This document shows positions 34,122-43,006 of a DNA stretch of 64,000 bases, piece after piece (position 1 is the stretch's first letter; the number at the start of each line of letters is the position of its first letter). The notes under the pieces are model-generated. The model saw only the letters and a list, made by a program, of their open reading frames with translations. It was not told where the DNA came from and searched no databases. The stretch is from Alicyclobacillus shizuokensis NBRC 103103 (GTDB lineage Bacteria; Bacillota; Bacilli; Alicyclobacillales; Alicyclobacillaceae): assembly GCF_001552255.1 (NCBI RefSeq), contig NZ_BCQV01000019.1, forward strand, positions 16,874 to 80,873, written 5' to 3'. The position numbers and the translations under genes were made by a program.

Positions 34122-35839
34122 AGGCTGGTGTCCTCCTCCCTTTTCCACTCCTGCAGGACGCGATCACCAAACGCGTTCAAGCGTTCCTGCAGTTGCGTAT
34201 CTGTATCGCTTGTCATGGCAATGTCCATCACCTGACGGTCGAAGTCCTCACCCAGCCGATGATCCCCGACGATGTAATCCAATTCGCCGATGATCATCTC
34301 GAACAACCGTATTTTTTCTTGCAGGAGTTGCACGATGTGCGCCTCAATCGTATTCTCGGTAGCCAGGTTGTGGATGTACACTTCTTCAGTTTGGCCCAAA
34401 CGGTGAATGCGGCCGATTCGCTGTTCCAGGCGCATTGGGTTCCAAGGCAAATCAAAGTTGATCATGTGGTGGCAAAACTGCAGGTTGATGCCTTCTCCCC
34501 CCGACTCCGTGGCCACCAAAACCTGCACTTTCCGGGCGAACAGATCTTTCATCCAGTCCTTCTTGCCGCGCCCGAAACCGCCGCGAAAGGGAACCACCGA
34601 TATCCCGTGGCGCTTCAGCATATACAAGAGAAAGTCCTGGGTGGCACGGTACTCTGTAAAGACGACGCACTTGTCGTCAATCTCCTTCAACATCTGGAGT
34701 ACCGTCTCTACTTTCGTATACGTGTGAATAGATTCCGCCATACGCGTCAGCTTTTGCAAGGTCTTCCGCAACGAATCGTCTTTGCTGCGCTTTATCATTC
34801 GTTCCATAGTGATCATGGCGGCATAGGGAGAACTGCAGATCTCTCGCTGCAGCGTGATTAAAGGGAGGACCGACGCACGCCCCTCGCTGCGCGCTCGGTA
34901 CTCGGTGCGCAGAAAGGTCTGTACCGCATCGTACAAGGCACGCTCTGGTGGACTGAGTGTGAGTGGCACCGAGCGCACGTGCCGAGGAGGCAGCGAGGTC
35001 GATCCGTCCCGACGCCGATTGCGAATCAGCACGTTCGAGACCTGCTCTCTCAGTGTCTCAGGCCGCTTGGCGGTGCGCCGAGACTCAACAAACGACCGCG
35101 CAAACTCTCGACTGTTGCCCAGGTGACCAGGTCTCAACAGCGTGATCAGCGTGTGCAGTTCACGCAGGTCGTTTTGCATGGGGGTTGCGGTCAGCAACAA
35201 CAAAAATTTGTTCGGAATTTGATTGACGATCTGCCAATTCCTTGTGCGTGGGTTTTTCAGCTTGTGGGCTTCGTCGACGATGACCAGATCCCACGCTTGT
35301 CCGAGCACTGCGGTGCGATGGGGCTCACGCTTGGCGGTGTCCAGCGATGCCACGATGATATCATGTTCCGACCAGGTCCATTCATTTCTCTGCGCAAAAC
35401 ACGGAATCCGGAACTTTTCATTCAATTCTCGCGTCCACTGCAAGACCAGGCTGGCAGGAACCAGGATGAGCGCCTTTCGTACGAGTCCCCGCAGCAGGTA
35501 TTCCTTGAGGATCAGCCCAGCCTCGATGGTTTTGCCCAAACCCACCTCGTCAGCGAGAATGGCCCGGCCGCGCAGGTCGCGCAACACTCTGTGGGCGGTC
35601 TCCACCTGGTGAGGCAGGGGTGTGAACCCTTGCAGGTGCTCCAATGCCAGCAGTTGGTCAAAACCTTCGGCCAAACGGGCTCTGACGGCATCGGCTTGCA
35701 ACTGGAACAAGATCCACTCGGTAGATCGGTTGTCGGTCTCGTGCAGGTGCGACAAAAACTCGGCTAAGTTGTGCTCTAATTGTTCGCGGTCGTCCTGAAT
35801 TGGAGGCGTGCGCACCGCGACGTTCCATCCTGATTCCAT
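34109..35839 (-). CDS. yqhH: SNF2-family DEAD/DEAH-box helicase YqhH
   Basis: The 576-residue SNF2-type ATPase has motif I DEVGLGKTIEAGLILKEYL, the DEAH box VIVDEAHKLKN, motif III LLLTATPMQND, and the second RecA domain with VFTEYRATQDFLL, SGGEGINLQFCHHMI and motif VI EQRIGRIHRLGQ. Such proteins translocate on duplex DNA or RNA polymerase complexes (RapA-like). The closest neighbour in Bacillus is YqhH, divergent from gcvT. GGAGG precedes the ATG. It forms an operon with yqhG on the minus strand. Confidence 0.9.
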   Translation of the reverse strand: MESGWNVAVRTPPIQDDREQLEHNLAEFLSHLHETDNRSTEWILFQLQADAVRARLAEGFDQLLALEHLQGFTPLPHQVETAHRVLRDLRGRAILADEVGLGKTIEAGLILKEYLLRGLVRKALILVPASLVLQWTRELNEKFRIPCFAQRNEWTWSEHDIIVASLDTAKREPHRTAVLGQAWDLVIVDEAHKLKNPRTRNWQIVNQIPNKFLLLLTATPMQNDLRELHTLITLLRPGHLGNSREFARSFVESRRTAKRPETLREQVSNVLIRNRRRDGSTSLPPRHVRSVPLTLSPPERALYDAVQTFLRTEYRARSEGRASVLPLITLQREICSSPYAAMITMERMIKRSKDDSLRKTLQKLTRMAESIHTYTKVETVLQMLKEIDDKCVVFTEYRATQDFLLYMLKRHGISVVPFRGGFGRGKKDWMKDLFARKVQVLVATESGGEGINLQFCHHMINFDLPWNPMRLEQRIGRIHRLGQTEEVYIHNLATENTIEAHIVQLLQEKIRLFEMIIGELDYIVGDHRLGEDFDRQVMDIAMTSDTDTQLQERLNAFGDRVLQEWKREEDTSLWHA

Positions 35840-35955
35840 GAGTCTACCTCCATCGCCGACTGAACAGACGGCCGTATGGCTTCAGGTGACTAGTATGAAC
35901 CAGGATGAAAAAAGGATTGCATTGGGCTCGCATCTCCCACTCCGAGGAGCTAGGC

Positions 35956-36549
35956 TCAGCGTGGTGACGCTGCACGGGTACCGTGCGCACGCCCCGGGTG
36001 CGCCAGGTGTCCCCGCCAATCTGCACAGATGACGCGCCACAGTCCCTCCGTGTAGGCGACCCGACTCACGCTGGTGTTGCCGAGAGCCGGGATGGGGTGG
36101 CCAATATAACCGAGCCACAGGCGGATGAACCCGCCGTGGCTGACACACAAAACCCGGCCGTGGTTCACCTCGCTGACAATGCGGTCCATAACGGAGATCA
36201 GGCGTCTGTGCATCTGTTCTTCCGTCTCTCTGGAGGGGGCCCCATTCGGATACCGTCTTTGCGCCTCAACACGCAGCAGGCCTTCGGCTTCTCCGAGCCC
36301 CCGCTCGCGCAGTTCCGGGCTGGTACGGATGGGCAGCGGTACGTTCTTCGCCAGGATGCGGGCTGTGGTCAGGGCGCGTGTCAGGTCGCTCGAGTACAGG
36401 GCTTGAAACGGGATCCCTTGCAGTTGATGGGATAACATTTCGGCCTGTTGCCGGCCGTTGGCGTTCAATGGAATGTCCAACCATCCTTGCACACGCTGTT
36501 CCAGGTTCCAATCCGTTTCCCCGTGACGAACCAGCCAAAGTTCCAGCAA
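35956..36549 (-). CDS. Histidine phosphatase (phosphoglycerate mutase-like)
   Basis: This 197-residue cytosolic phosphatase of the RHG family has LVRHGETDWN at residues 6-15 with the nucleophilic His9, the second phosphate-pocket arginine in SSDLTRALTTA, a catalytic acid in ELRERGLGEAEG, and the second histidine in CVSHGGFIRLWL. The exact substrate cannot be read; relatives act on sugar phosphates, cobalamin precursors or phosphoserine. The TTG start has GGGGGAGG at 8 bases. It is transcribed away from aroQ. The 115 bases between it and yqhH hold no gene. Confidence 0.85.
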   Translation of the reverse strand: MLELWLVRHGETDWNLEQRVQGWLDIPLNANGRQQAEMLSHQLQGIPFQALYSSDLTRALTTARILAKNVPLPIRTSPELRERGLGEAEGLLRVEAQRRYPNGAPSRETEEQMHRRLISVMDRIVSEVNHGRVLCVSHGGFIRLWLGYIGHPIPALGNTSVSRVAYTEGLWRVICADWRGHLAHPGRAHGTRAASPR

Positions 36550-36578
36550 CTCGGTCGCCTCCCCCTGCAATGGTTCCA

Positions 36579-36603
36579 GTATAGCAACTTATTATGGTAC
36601 AAT
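36579..36603. promoter_or_regulatory. Divergent promoter elements for the phosphatase and aroQ
   Basis: On the minus strand TATACT (36579-36584) faces the phosphatase gene. On the plus strand TGGTACAAT (36595-36603) is an extended -10 facing aroQ. Both -35 regions are weak. The two -10 elements are only 13 bases apart, so the promoters would compete. Confidence 0.4.
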
Positions 36604-36676
36604 GTAGCCGATTTTGGCCTTGTGCGCCGCCTGGCGCCCGGGAAAGCAGCTTGCCGTGAAAGGCTAGGTGGTCAGA

Positions 36677-37120
36677 GTGCCCGACACCATATTGCTTGTG
36701 CACGGCCCCAATCTCAACCGTCTTGGCCGGCGCCTACCCGAGATATACGGAGAGGAAAGTCTGGAGGACGTGGTCCAGCGCGTGCGCAAGGTGTGCCAAC
36801 CCTACGGGGTCGAGGTCCTGGACTTTCAATCCAATCATGAAGGAGCTATCATCGATTTTCTCCAGACCCATGGACCCGAAGCGAGGGGGATGATCATCAA
36901 CCCAGGCGCGCTGGCTCATTACGGGTATGCGCTGCGGGATTGTCTCGAAGATGTGGGCCGTCCATTTATCGAAATACATATCTCCAATGTTCATCAGCGT
37001 GAATCCTTCCGCCACCATCTGGTGTTGGCGCCGCTGGCTGCAGGTCAGATTGTCGGGCTGGGCACGATTGGATATGAGTACGCGGCAGCATATCTGTTGC
37101 AGTTAACCTCGTCAAAATAA
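36677..37120 (+). CDS. aroQ: Type II 3-dehydroquinate dehydratase
   Basis: AroQ carries out the third step of the shikimate pathway. The 147-residue dodecameric-type enzyme shows VHGPNLNRLGRRLPEIYG (the family NGPNLN with His for the first Asn), QSNHEGAIIDFL, NPGALAHYGYALRDCL, IEIHISNVHQRE with the catalytic His nearby, and SFRHHLVLAPLAAGQIVGLG. Two GTG starts are possible; the second, with AGGTGG upstream, gives the usual N-terminus. It is followed by an M24 peptidase and efp, as yqhS-yqhT-efp in Bacillus. Confidence 0.93.
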   Translation: MPDTILLVHGPNLNRLGRRLPEIYGEESLEDVVQRVRKVCQPYGVEVLDFQSNHEGAIIDFLQTHGPEARGMIINPGALAHYGYALRDCLEDVGRPFIEIHISNVHQRESFRHHLVLAPLAAGQIVGLGTIGYEYAAAYLLQLTSSK

Positions 37121-37144
37121 GTTCTCAAAGATGGAGGGTTGGCG

Positions 37145-38227
37145 ATGAACCACCGTCTTGAGGCGCTGAGGGCACAGCTTCGGACACAGGGACTGGATGC
37201 CGCGTTTATCGCCGAACCGAGCAATCGGCGGTACTTGAGCGGGTTCACGGGCACCTCTGGCTATGTTCTGGCTGGATTGTCTGAGCAGTGGTTTCTGACG
37301 GATTTTCGCTACGTGGAGCAGGCCAAGTCCCAATGCCCGGACTTTCATGTGGTCAATTACGGCCCGTCGTTGGTCTCGGCGCTGGCCGACCTGCTGCAGA
37401 CAGCGGGCGTAAAGTCGTTGGCATTTGAACAAGATTATCTAACGTATGGAGAGGTACAACGCTATCGGGAGTTGGAAGAGCGCGTTCCGGGCCTGTCCTT
37501 GGTTCCCGTCTCCGATTTGGTCGAATCGCTCAGGATGGTAAAGGACGCAGAGGAAATCAAGCGGGTTGAGCAGGCAGTCGCTGTAGCCGATGCGGCCTTT
37601 GAATATATTCTTGGCGTCATTCAGCCGGGCGTGACTGAAAAGGAAGTAGCTCTGGAGTTGGAGCTGTTCATGCGCCGGCAGGGGGCGTCGGGACCATCCT
37701 TTGAGACGATTGTGGCCTCCGGTTGGCGATCCGCGCTTCCACACGGAGTGGCCAGTGACAAGGTCATCGAGGATGGCGAATTTGTCACCTTAGACTTCGG
37801 CGCCGTAGTGGATGGCTATTGTTCGGACATCACCCGCACGGTGGTGGTGGGTCAACCCACCGATCGGCAGCGAGAGGTTTACGAACACGTGCGACAGGCC
37901 AACGAATTGGCGCTGGCCCAGGCCCGTCCGGGTCTCACGGGACGCGATTTGGACGCTGTGGCGCGCGATTACCTGGCTTCGCACGGGCTGGGTGAAGCGT
38001 TTGGACACAGTCTCGGCCATGGGGTGGGGCTGGCGATTCACGAGTTGCCGCGCTTGTCCAAGCAGAGCGATGACCGTCTGGCCCGCGGGATGATTGTCAC
38101 CATTGAACCAGGTGTTTATTTGCCGGGATGGGGCGGAGTGCGCATCGAGGACGACATCGTCTTGACAGACGATGGCTGTCGTGTGCTGACGCACGCGGGC
38201 AAAGACCTGATGACAGTCGGCAAATAG
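37145..38227 (+). CDS. M24 family Xaa-Pro peptidase (YqhT/PapA type)
   Basis: This 360-residue cytosolic metallopeptidase has a creatinase N-terminal domain (EALRAQLRTQGLDAAFI) and the M24 pita-bread domain with the metal ligands in VTLDFGAVVDGYCSDITRTV, FGHSLGHGVGLAIHELP, IVTIEPGVYLPG and GGVRIEDDIVLT. It probably removes Xaa-Pro from peptides. GGAGGG lies 5 bases before the ATG. Its place directly before efp, which helps ribosomes make proline stretches, is conserved in Bacillales. Confidence 0.92.
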   Translation: MNHRLEALRAQLRTQGLDAAFIAEPSNRRYLSGFTGTSGYVLAGLSEQWFLTDFRYVEQAKSQCPDFHVVNYGPSLVSALADLLQTAGVKSLAFEQDYLTYGEVQRYRELEERVPGLSLVPVSDLVESLRMVKDAEEIKRVEQAVAVADAAFEYILGVIQPGVTEKEVALELELFMRRQGASGPSFETIVASGWRSALPHGVASDKVIEDGEFVTLDFGAVVDGYCSDITRTVVVGQPTDRQREVYEHVRQANELALAQARPGLTGRDLDAVARDYLASHGLGEAFGHSLGHGVGLAIHELPRLSKQSDDRLARGMIVTIEPGVYLPGWGGVRIEDDIVLTDDGCRVLTHAGKDLMTVGK

Positions 38228-38275
38228 ACCGTGACCATGTGCTAGGTATCGAATGAGACAGAGGAGGCCGCGAGA

Positions 38276-38833
38276 TTGATCTCAAGCAATGACTTTCGGA
38301 CTGGAACGACGATTGAGGTGGATGGGAACATCTACCGTGTGATTGAGTTCATGCACGTCAAGCCTGGCAAGGGCGCGGCGTTTGTGCGTACCAAATTGAA
38401 GAACGTGAAGACGGGGGCGGTCAAGGAGCAGACGTTCCGCGCCGGGGAAAAGGTGCCCCGCGCCCGCATTGAAACCCGAGAGATGCAGTATTTGTACAAC
38501 GACGGTGATCAGTACACGTTCATGGATACGGAAACCTATGAACAGATTCAGATTCACAAGTCCCAGTTGGAATACGAATTAAACTTTCTGAAGGAAAACA
38601 TGAACTGCTACGTGGTCCTGCACGAAGGCCAGACCATCGGTATCGATTTGCCCAACACCGTTGAGTTAGAAGTATCCCGGACAGAACCGGGCATCAAAGG
38701 GGACACAGCACAGGGCGGCAGCAAACCGGCGACCTTGGAGACGGGGTATACGCTCAGCGTCCCGTTGTTTATCAACGAGGGAGACCGCATCATCGTCGAT
38801 ACCCGCAGCGGAGAGTACGTGTCCCGCGCGTAG
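38276..38833 (+). CDS. efp: Translation elongation factor P
   Basis: EF-P relieves ribosome stalling at polyproline motifs. The 185-residue protein has three OB-like domains, starts [18 protein letters not shown] and has the modifiable lysine at residue 32 in KPGKGAAF, as in B. subtilis. The C-terminal [16 protein letters not shown] is typical. The TTG start has GAGGAGG at about 8 bases. A GC-rich hairpin terminator follows. Confidence 0.97.
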   Translation: MISSNDFRTGTTIEVDGNIYRVIEFMHVKPGKGAAFVRTKLKNVKTGAVKEQTFRAGEKVPRARIETREMQYLYNDGDQYTFMDTETYEQIQIHKSQLEYELNFLKENMNCYVVLHEGQTIGIDLPNTVELEVSRTEPGIKGDTAQGGSKPATLETGYTLSVPLFINEGDRIIVDTRSGEYVSRA

Positions 38834-38863
38834 TTGCATGATCCCCTGCAGCGGAATTGTACG

Positions 38864-38900
38864 GGGCCGCGCCAGGTGCAAGACTTGGCGCGGCCCTTGC
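38864..38900 (+). terminator. GC-rich terminator after efp
   Basis: GGGCCGCGCCA and TGGCGCGGCCC form a perfect 11-bp stem with an 11-base loop, followed by TTGCTGTT. The T-run is interrupted. Confidence 0.6.
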
Positions 38901-38955
38901 TGTTAAGGACTATTCTCTGGGTTGTCCGCATATCCAAAGGTAGGGGGAGATGCGG

Positions 38956-39231
38956 ATGTGGCATGTCGTGGATCGGGTTGTATATGCCATGGCCGGACTG
39001 CGCGTGATGTCGGGCCTGCTTGAGTTAACGGCGGCCATCCTTATGCTCTACGCCGGCACAGCAGCCAAGGCGCTGCAAATCAACGGCGCGCTGGCTCTGG
39101 TGGGGCCGTTCATTCTTGTTTCGGTCACCACCCTTGGCGTGGCCGGGCTTGCAGAACACCTGGCATGGGGGCGCGTGCTCTGGATCGTGATCGGGGTGGC
39201 CTGTATTTTGTACGGCGCCCGCTCCGGGTAA
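38956..39231 (+). CDS. yqhV: YqhV family membrane protein
   Basis: The 91-residue protein has three membrane segments (MSGLLELTAAILMLYAG; LALVGPFILVSVTTLGVAGL; VLWIVIGVACILYGA). Length and position immediately before the spoIIIA operon match YqhV (DUF2619) of Bacillus, a protein of unknown function. Two ATGs two codons apart are possible; the second lies 6 bases after AGGGGGAG and is preferred. Confidence 0.8.
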   Translation: MWHVVDRVVYAMAGLRVMSGLLELTAAILMLYAGTAAKALQINGALALVGPFILVSVTTLGVAGLAEHLAWGRVLWIVIGVACILYGARSG

Positions 39232-39280
39232 CACGCGTGTAGCACCGTTTTGGGGGCGTGTGCATGCGGGCACCCTGCGG

Positions 39281-39382
39281 TCAGGCGTTGCGCTTGCGAA
39301 ACAGGTTGAACACAAAGAACATGAGCAGCACGAATATGATCAAGAACACGACAATCCAGCGAATGAGGATAGAGACATCCAT
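39281..39382 (-). CDS. Tiny single-span membrane protein, unknown
   Basis: The 33-residue product, starting MDVSILIRWIVVFLIIFVLL, is one membrane helix with a basic end (NLFRKRNA). The reverse strand has GGGGGGAAGG about 7 bases before the ATG, a much better site than chance would give. It lies alone on the minus strand between yqhV and spoIIIAA. I do not recognise it. It resembles the two other minus-strand small membrane genes in size class, hydrophobicity and placement. Confidence 0.5.
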   Translation of the reverse strand: MDVSILIRWIVVFLIIFVLLMFFVFNLFRKRNA

Positions 39383-39499
39383 GCGCGGCCTTCCCCCCTC
39401 TGCTTCGTTTCCCTTTCCCGCTTTGACACTCCCTTTATCAGATGCACCAGCGTGTTGCAGTGTGACGACTCCCGGTGCGCCGTGGCTTCGCCCTCGGTG

Positions 39500-39529
39500 G
39501 CATAAGGGCGTTTGCCCGTCCATATACAT
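39500..39529 (+). promoter_or_regulatory. Possible sigma-E promoter of the spoIIIA operon
   Basis: GCATAAG (-35-like) and CATATACAT (-10-like) are 14 bases apart, just upstream of the spoIIIAA ribosome site. The spoIIIA operon is sigma-E dependent in B. subtilis. The match is partial. Confidence 0.42.
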
Positions 39530-39554
39530 GGACTAACCGAGGAGGTGGACGACC

Positions 39555-40583
39555 GTGGACGTGCACAAGCAGCGTGCACCGAGCACCGGACACCGCAGCT
39601 GGGAGGCGGTGGTTCGGGTATGTCCGCCGGACATTTTGGCGTACCTCGAAAAATTGGCCGAATCGGAGCGCAATCGGATCGAAGAACTCCGCTTCCGCCT
39701 GGGTCAGCCGTTGCAGGTGTGCGGCGATGGTCTCAACGCCTTCCTGGCCCCGGATGGGCAGTTGACCGCTCTGCCTGGCGAAGGTGTGCGGGTTGAGCCC
39801 GAGCACCTTGCTCGGGTTGTGCAGGTTGTGACTCAGTCGTCGTTATACGCTGTGGAGGATGAGCTTCGGCGAGGGTTTGTGACAATGGCTGGAGGCCACC
39901 GAGTGGGCGTGGCGGGCCGCACCGTCCTCTACGAATCGGGTACGGTCCGATCCGTTCGCAACATCACCTCCGTCAACGTTCGAATCGCCAAGGAGAGGGT
40001 TGGTTGCGCAGACAGCGTCTGGTCCGCCTTGGTGGACAGCGAGGCGCGACGTCCGCACAGTACCCTGGTCATCTCGCCGCCGCAGTGCGGCAAGACGACC
40101 CTGCTGCGCGACTTGGCGCGGTGCTTCAGCGAAGGGGATGGGCGATCGATGGCGGGCGTGAAGGTGACCGTGGTCGACGAGCGTTCCGAAATCGCCGGCT
40201 GCGTGGACGGCATACCGCAATTCTCCCTGGGACCGCGCACGGATATCCTGGACGCTTGTCCCAAGGCGGAAGGGATGCTGATGGCGATTCGCAGCCTCTC
40301 CCCGGAGTTGGTGGTGACCGACGAGATTGGCCGGGCTCAGGACACAGACGCCATCCTCGAGGCAACCCATGCGGGGGTAGCCGTCTTGGCCAGCGCCCAC
40401 GCCCGCAGCCTAGAGGAGTGGTGCGAGCGACCGTACATGCGGGACCTGTATGCCATGCGCGCGTTCCAGAGGTTTGTGGTGCTCAGCCGGCGGCGCGGCC
40501 CGGGCACGGTGGAGGCGATACTCGACGAGAATGGACGCCAGCTCCCGGTGACACCTTCGGTGGGACGGAGACCGCGTGGATGA
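39555..40583 (+). CDS. spoIIIAA: Stage III sporulation protein AA (ATPase)
   Basis: SpoIIIAA is the ATPase of the mother-cell part of the SpoIIIA-SpoIIQ channel, distantly related to secretion ATPases. The 342-residue product has VYAVEDELRRGFVT-like family sequence (YAVEDELRRGFVTMAGGHRV), Walker A SPPQCGKTTLLRDLAR, VVDERSEIAGC, Walker B LVVTDEIG and ATHAGVAVLASAHA. The GTG start has GAGGAGGTGG at about 9 bases. It opens an eight-gene operon with coupled starts. Confidence 0.95.
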   Translation: MDVHKQRAPSTGHRSWEAVVRVCPPDILAYLEKLAESERNRIEELRFRLGQPLQVCGDGLNAFLAPDGQLTALPGEGVRVEPEHLARVVQVVTQSSLYAVEDELRRGFVTMAGGHRVGVAGRTVLYESGTVRSVRNITSVNVRIAKERVGCADSVWSALVDSEARRPHSTLVISPPQCGKTTLLRDLARCFSEGDGRSMAGVKVTVVDERSEIAGCVDGIPQFSLGPRTDILDACPKAEGMLMAIRSLSPELVVTDEIGRAQDTDAILEATHAGVAVLASAHARSLEEWCERPYMRDLYAMRAFQRFVVLSRRRGPGTVEAILDENGRQLPVTPSVGRRPRG

Positions 40584-41095
40584 TCCGCGAGATCGGCGCG
40601 GCTTTGGTCTTTGTCGCCTGTGCCGGAATGGGCTTTCGCATCGCCCGGGACTTTCGGGATCGCCCGCGTCACCTGCGCTCCCTGACGCACGCGATATTGC
40701 TCCTGCAGGCGGAGATTGAATACAGTGTCACGCCCCTTCCGCGGGCCCTTGCGCGCGTGGCTGAACGCGCCGGGCCGCCGGCCGACGCCCTTTTGGAGCG
40801 CACATGCGCCGCTCTCCAGCAGGCAGACGTGAGCGTGGAGGCCGCGTTTGCTGCGGGGATTGAATCCTGTCGCAACCGCATGGCCTTGACGAAGCAGGAT
40901 TGGTCGGTCCTGCGCGAATTCGGCGCCACGTTGGGGACCTCCGACCGAGCGCACCAGAGCCAACAGTTCGCCGTGGTGCTGGCGCATCTGAACCGGCTGG
41001 AGCAGGAAGCGCGGGACAGCCAGCGGAGAAACGAGAGGCTCTGGCAGTATCTCGGGGTGCTTTTCGGCCTGCTCATTGTCATCCTGCTGTACTGA
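40580..41095 (+). CDS. spoIIIAB: Stage III sporulation protein AB
   Basis: The 171-residue membrane protein has an N-terminal hydrophobic segment (GAALVFVACAGMGFRIA), the family FRDRPRHLRSLTHAILLLQ, and a C-terminal membrane helix (LWQYLGVLFGLLIVILLY). It resembles the GspF-like component of the SpoIIIA machine. The ATG overlaps the spoIIIAA stop by ATGA. It is needed for late sigma-G activity in B. subtilis. Confidence 0.93.
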   Translation: MIREIGAALVFVACAGMGFRIARDFRDRPRHLRSLTHAILLLQAEIEYSVTPLPRALARVAERAGPPADALLERTCAALQQADVSVEAAFAAGIESCRNRMALTKQDWSVLREFGATLGTSDRAHQSQQFAVVLAHLNRLEQEARDSQRRNERLWQYLGVLFGLLIVILLY

Positions 41096-41125
41096 GGGAA
41101 ACGTCTGTTGTGGGGAGGAGCCTTC

Positions 41126-41329
41126 ATGACCCCTGAAATTCGCGCGGTGTTTCAAATTTTTGGCATCGGTTTCCTGGTGGCCATCCTGCACACGATCCTC
41201 AAGCAAAGCGGGAAGGAAGAGTTCGCCCACTGGACGACCTTGCTCGGATTCGTCGCCGTGTTCGTGATTGTCATCGGATATGTGGATCGACTGTACGATG
41301 AAATCCAGCGTGTGTTTCTCAGTCAGTAG
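41126..41329 (+). CDS. spoIIIAC: Stage III sporulation protein AC
   Basis: The 67-residue protein has two membrane segments, IFGIGFLVAILHTILKQSG and LLGFVAVFVIVIGYVDRL, matching SpoIIIAC length and layout. GGGGAGGAG precedes the ATG. It is followed within 10 bases by spoIIIAD. Confidence 0.95.
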   Translation: MTPEIRAVFQIFGIGFLVAILHTILKQSGKEEFAHWTTLLGFVAVFVIVIGYVDRLYDEIQRVFLSQ

Positions 41330-41338
41330 GTGACCACC

Positions 41339-41725
41339 TTGCATATTCTGCAGCTTGTGGGGATTGGGCTGGTGGCGACCGTATTGGTGAGCGTGTTGCG
41401 CCCACAGGTTCCGCAGTTTGCCATGCTTGTGGGCATCCTCGCCGGAAGCGTCATGCTGCTGGTCGTCGTGCGCAACCTGGACGCGGTCGTGGTGGTGCTG
41501 ACGGACCTGGCGCGCGAGGCCAATGTGGACAGGGGCGTGCTCGCGACCGTGCTCAAGATTATCGGCATCGCCTACATTGTGGAATTCGCGGCCCAAGTCG
41601 CGCGCGACGCGCAGGAAGGCGCACTGGCCAACAAGATTGAATTGGCCGGCAAGGTAGGAATTGTGGTCTTGGCGATCCCGATTGTCACCGATGTTGTGGA
41701 GTCGCTGGTGCACCTGCTGCCGTAG
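41339..41725 (+). CDS. spoIIIAD: Stage III sporulation protein AD
   Basis: The 128-residue membrane protein begins MHILQLVGIGLVATVL and has four hydrophobic stretches, with KIIGIAYIVEFAAQVARDA as the family core. It is distantly related to SpoIIIAC. The TTG start, 5 bases after AGGTGA, gives the usual N-terminus; a GTG nine bases earlier is possible. Confidence 0.95.
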   Translation: MHILQLVGIGLVATVLVSVLRPQVPQFAMLVGILAGSVMLLVVVRNLDAVVVVLTDLAREANVDRGVLATVLKIIGIAYIVEFAAQVARDAQEGALANKIELAGKVGIVVLAIPIVTDVVESLVHLLP

Positions 41726-41746
41726 GCGGGACAAGGGGGATTGAAC

Positions 41747-43006
41747 GTGGGGACTCGCCGCTTCGCCCAGGTGGTGCTCGTATGGGCCGCGATGGTGCTG
41801 TTCCTGGGGCTCGCGATCTCGGTGAAGCCATTGGTTGCTCACGCAGACGCAGCGGCGGAAGGGAGCGCGCCGGCGCAGGCGGTGACGTCCGAGCCTTCTT
41901 CTTCAGCGCGCCAGATGCTGCAACGAGCCGCACAGGAGCAGCTGGATGACCTGCCGACCGAATCCATCACAAGGTTTTGGACACAGCTCGAACAGGAATA
42001 CGGGGGATACCTGCCGGAGGCATCGGGCACCGGGTTGATTCGGTCCATCCTGGACAATGGCGGGGTCAATTTTCGGGGTTTCACATCCGGCTTGCTGCAT
42101 TACTTTTTCCACGAGGTATTGGGGAACCTGCGGATTCTCGGCTCCATCCTCATCCTGGCGGTGTTGGCGGCGGTGCTGGAGTCCATGCAGACTGCCTTTG
42201 AACGCCAGGCGGTGAGCCAGGTGGCGTACGCGATGATTTTCCTTGTGCTGATGATCCTGGCCATCGGGTCGTTCACGCAGGCGATGGGCTACGCCGAGCA
42301 CGCGATTCATACCATGACGGATTTCATGCTGGCAACGGTTCCGTTGGCGGTGACCCTCCTGGCGGCGTCGGGGGCACCGGCGTCGGCGGCATTTTTTCAT
42401 CCCGTCCTCTTGTTTGCCGTGCATCTGATTAGCAATTTGGTGTTTCTGCTGGTGTTTCCCTTGATTTTTTTTGCGGCTGTGTTGGACATCGCCAGCGCCT
42501 TGTCGCCGCGCTATCGACTGACTCGTCTGGCGGGACTGTTGCGCACGGTGGGTGTGGGAGGACTCGGGCTGTCCTTGACGGTGTTTCTCGGCATTGCCAG
42601 TGTCCAGGGACTGGGGCGGGGAATTGCGGACGGTGTGGCTCTGCGTACGGCCAAGTTTGCGGTCGGAACCTTTGTTCCGGTCATCGGCAAGGCGCTGTCC
42701 GATGCGGCGGAGACGGTGGTGAGTGCTTCGTTGCTGGTGAAAAACGCCGTGGGTATCGCCGGTCTGGTCATCTTGGCCTGTATCGCCGTGTTCCCTGCCT
42801 TGAAGATTCTGGCTTTGGCGTTCATCTACAACGGCAGCGCAGCCCTCATGCAACCGCTGGGCGACAATCCGATGATCCAGTGCCTGGGTGCTCTTTCCAA
42901 GAGCCTGATTCTCGTATTTGCCAGCGTGGTGGCGGTGGCCCTGATGTTTTTCATGTTCATCTGTATCCTCTTGGCGGCCGCGAATGTGGCGGTGGTGATG
43001 GCATGA
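41747..43006 (+). CDS. spoIIIAE: Stage III sporulation protein AE
   Basis: The 419-residue polytopic protein has an N-terminal signal-like helix (VVLVWAAMVLFLGLAISV), an external domain (TRFWTQLEQEYGGYLPEASG) and about seven membrane spans. It forms part of the SpoIIIA transenvelope complex. The GTG start has AAGGGGGA at 7 bases; a TTG six bases upstream is too close to that site. The stop overlaps spoIIIAF by ATGA. Confidence 0.95.
   Translation: MGTRRFAQVVLVWAAMVLFLGLAISVKPLVAHADAAAEGSAPAQAVTSEPSSSARQMLQRAAQEQLDDLPTESITRFWTQLEQEYGGYLPEASGTGLIRSILDNGGVNFRGFTSGLLHYFFHEVLGNLRILGSILILAVLAAVLESMQTAFERQAVSQVAYAMIFLVLMILAIGSFTQAMGYAEHAIHTMTDFMLATVPLAVTLLAASGAPASAAFFHPVLLFAVHLISNLVFLLVFPLIFFAAVLDIASALSPRYRLTRLAGLLRTVGVGGLGLSLTVFLGIASVQGLGRGIADGVALRTAKFAVGTFVPVIGKALSDAAETVVSASLLVKNAVGIAGLVILACIAVFPALKILALAFIYNGSAALMQPLGDNPMIQCLGALSKSLILVFASVVAVALMFFMFICILLAAANVAVVMA

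Noticed and set aside
34004..34861. Plus-strand open frame opposite yqhH and yqhG
   Set aside because: The minus strand encodes the conserved SNF2 motifs. The plus frame lacks a ribosome site and known domains.
40337..41842. Minus-strand open frame of about 500 residues opposite spoIIIAA to spoIIIAE
   Set aside because: The plus strand holds the complete coupled spoIIIA genes. The reverse product is His/Gln-rich low-complexity sequence expected from a shadow.
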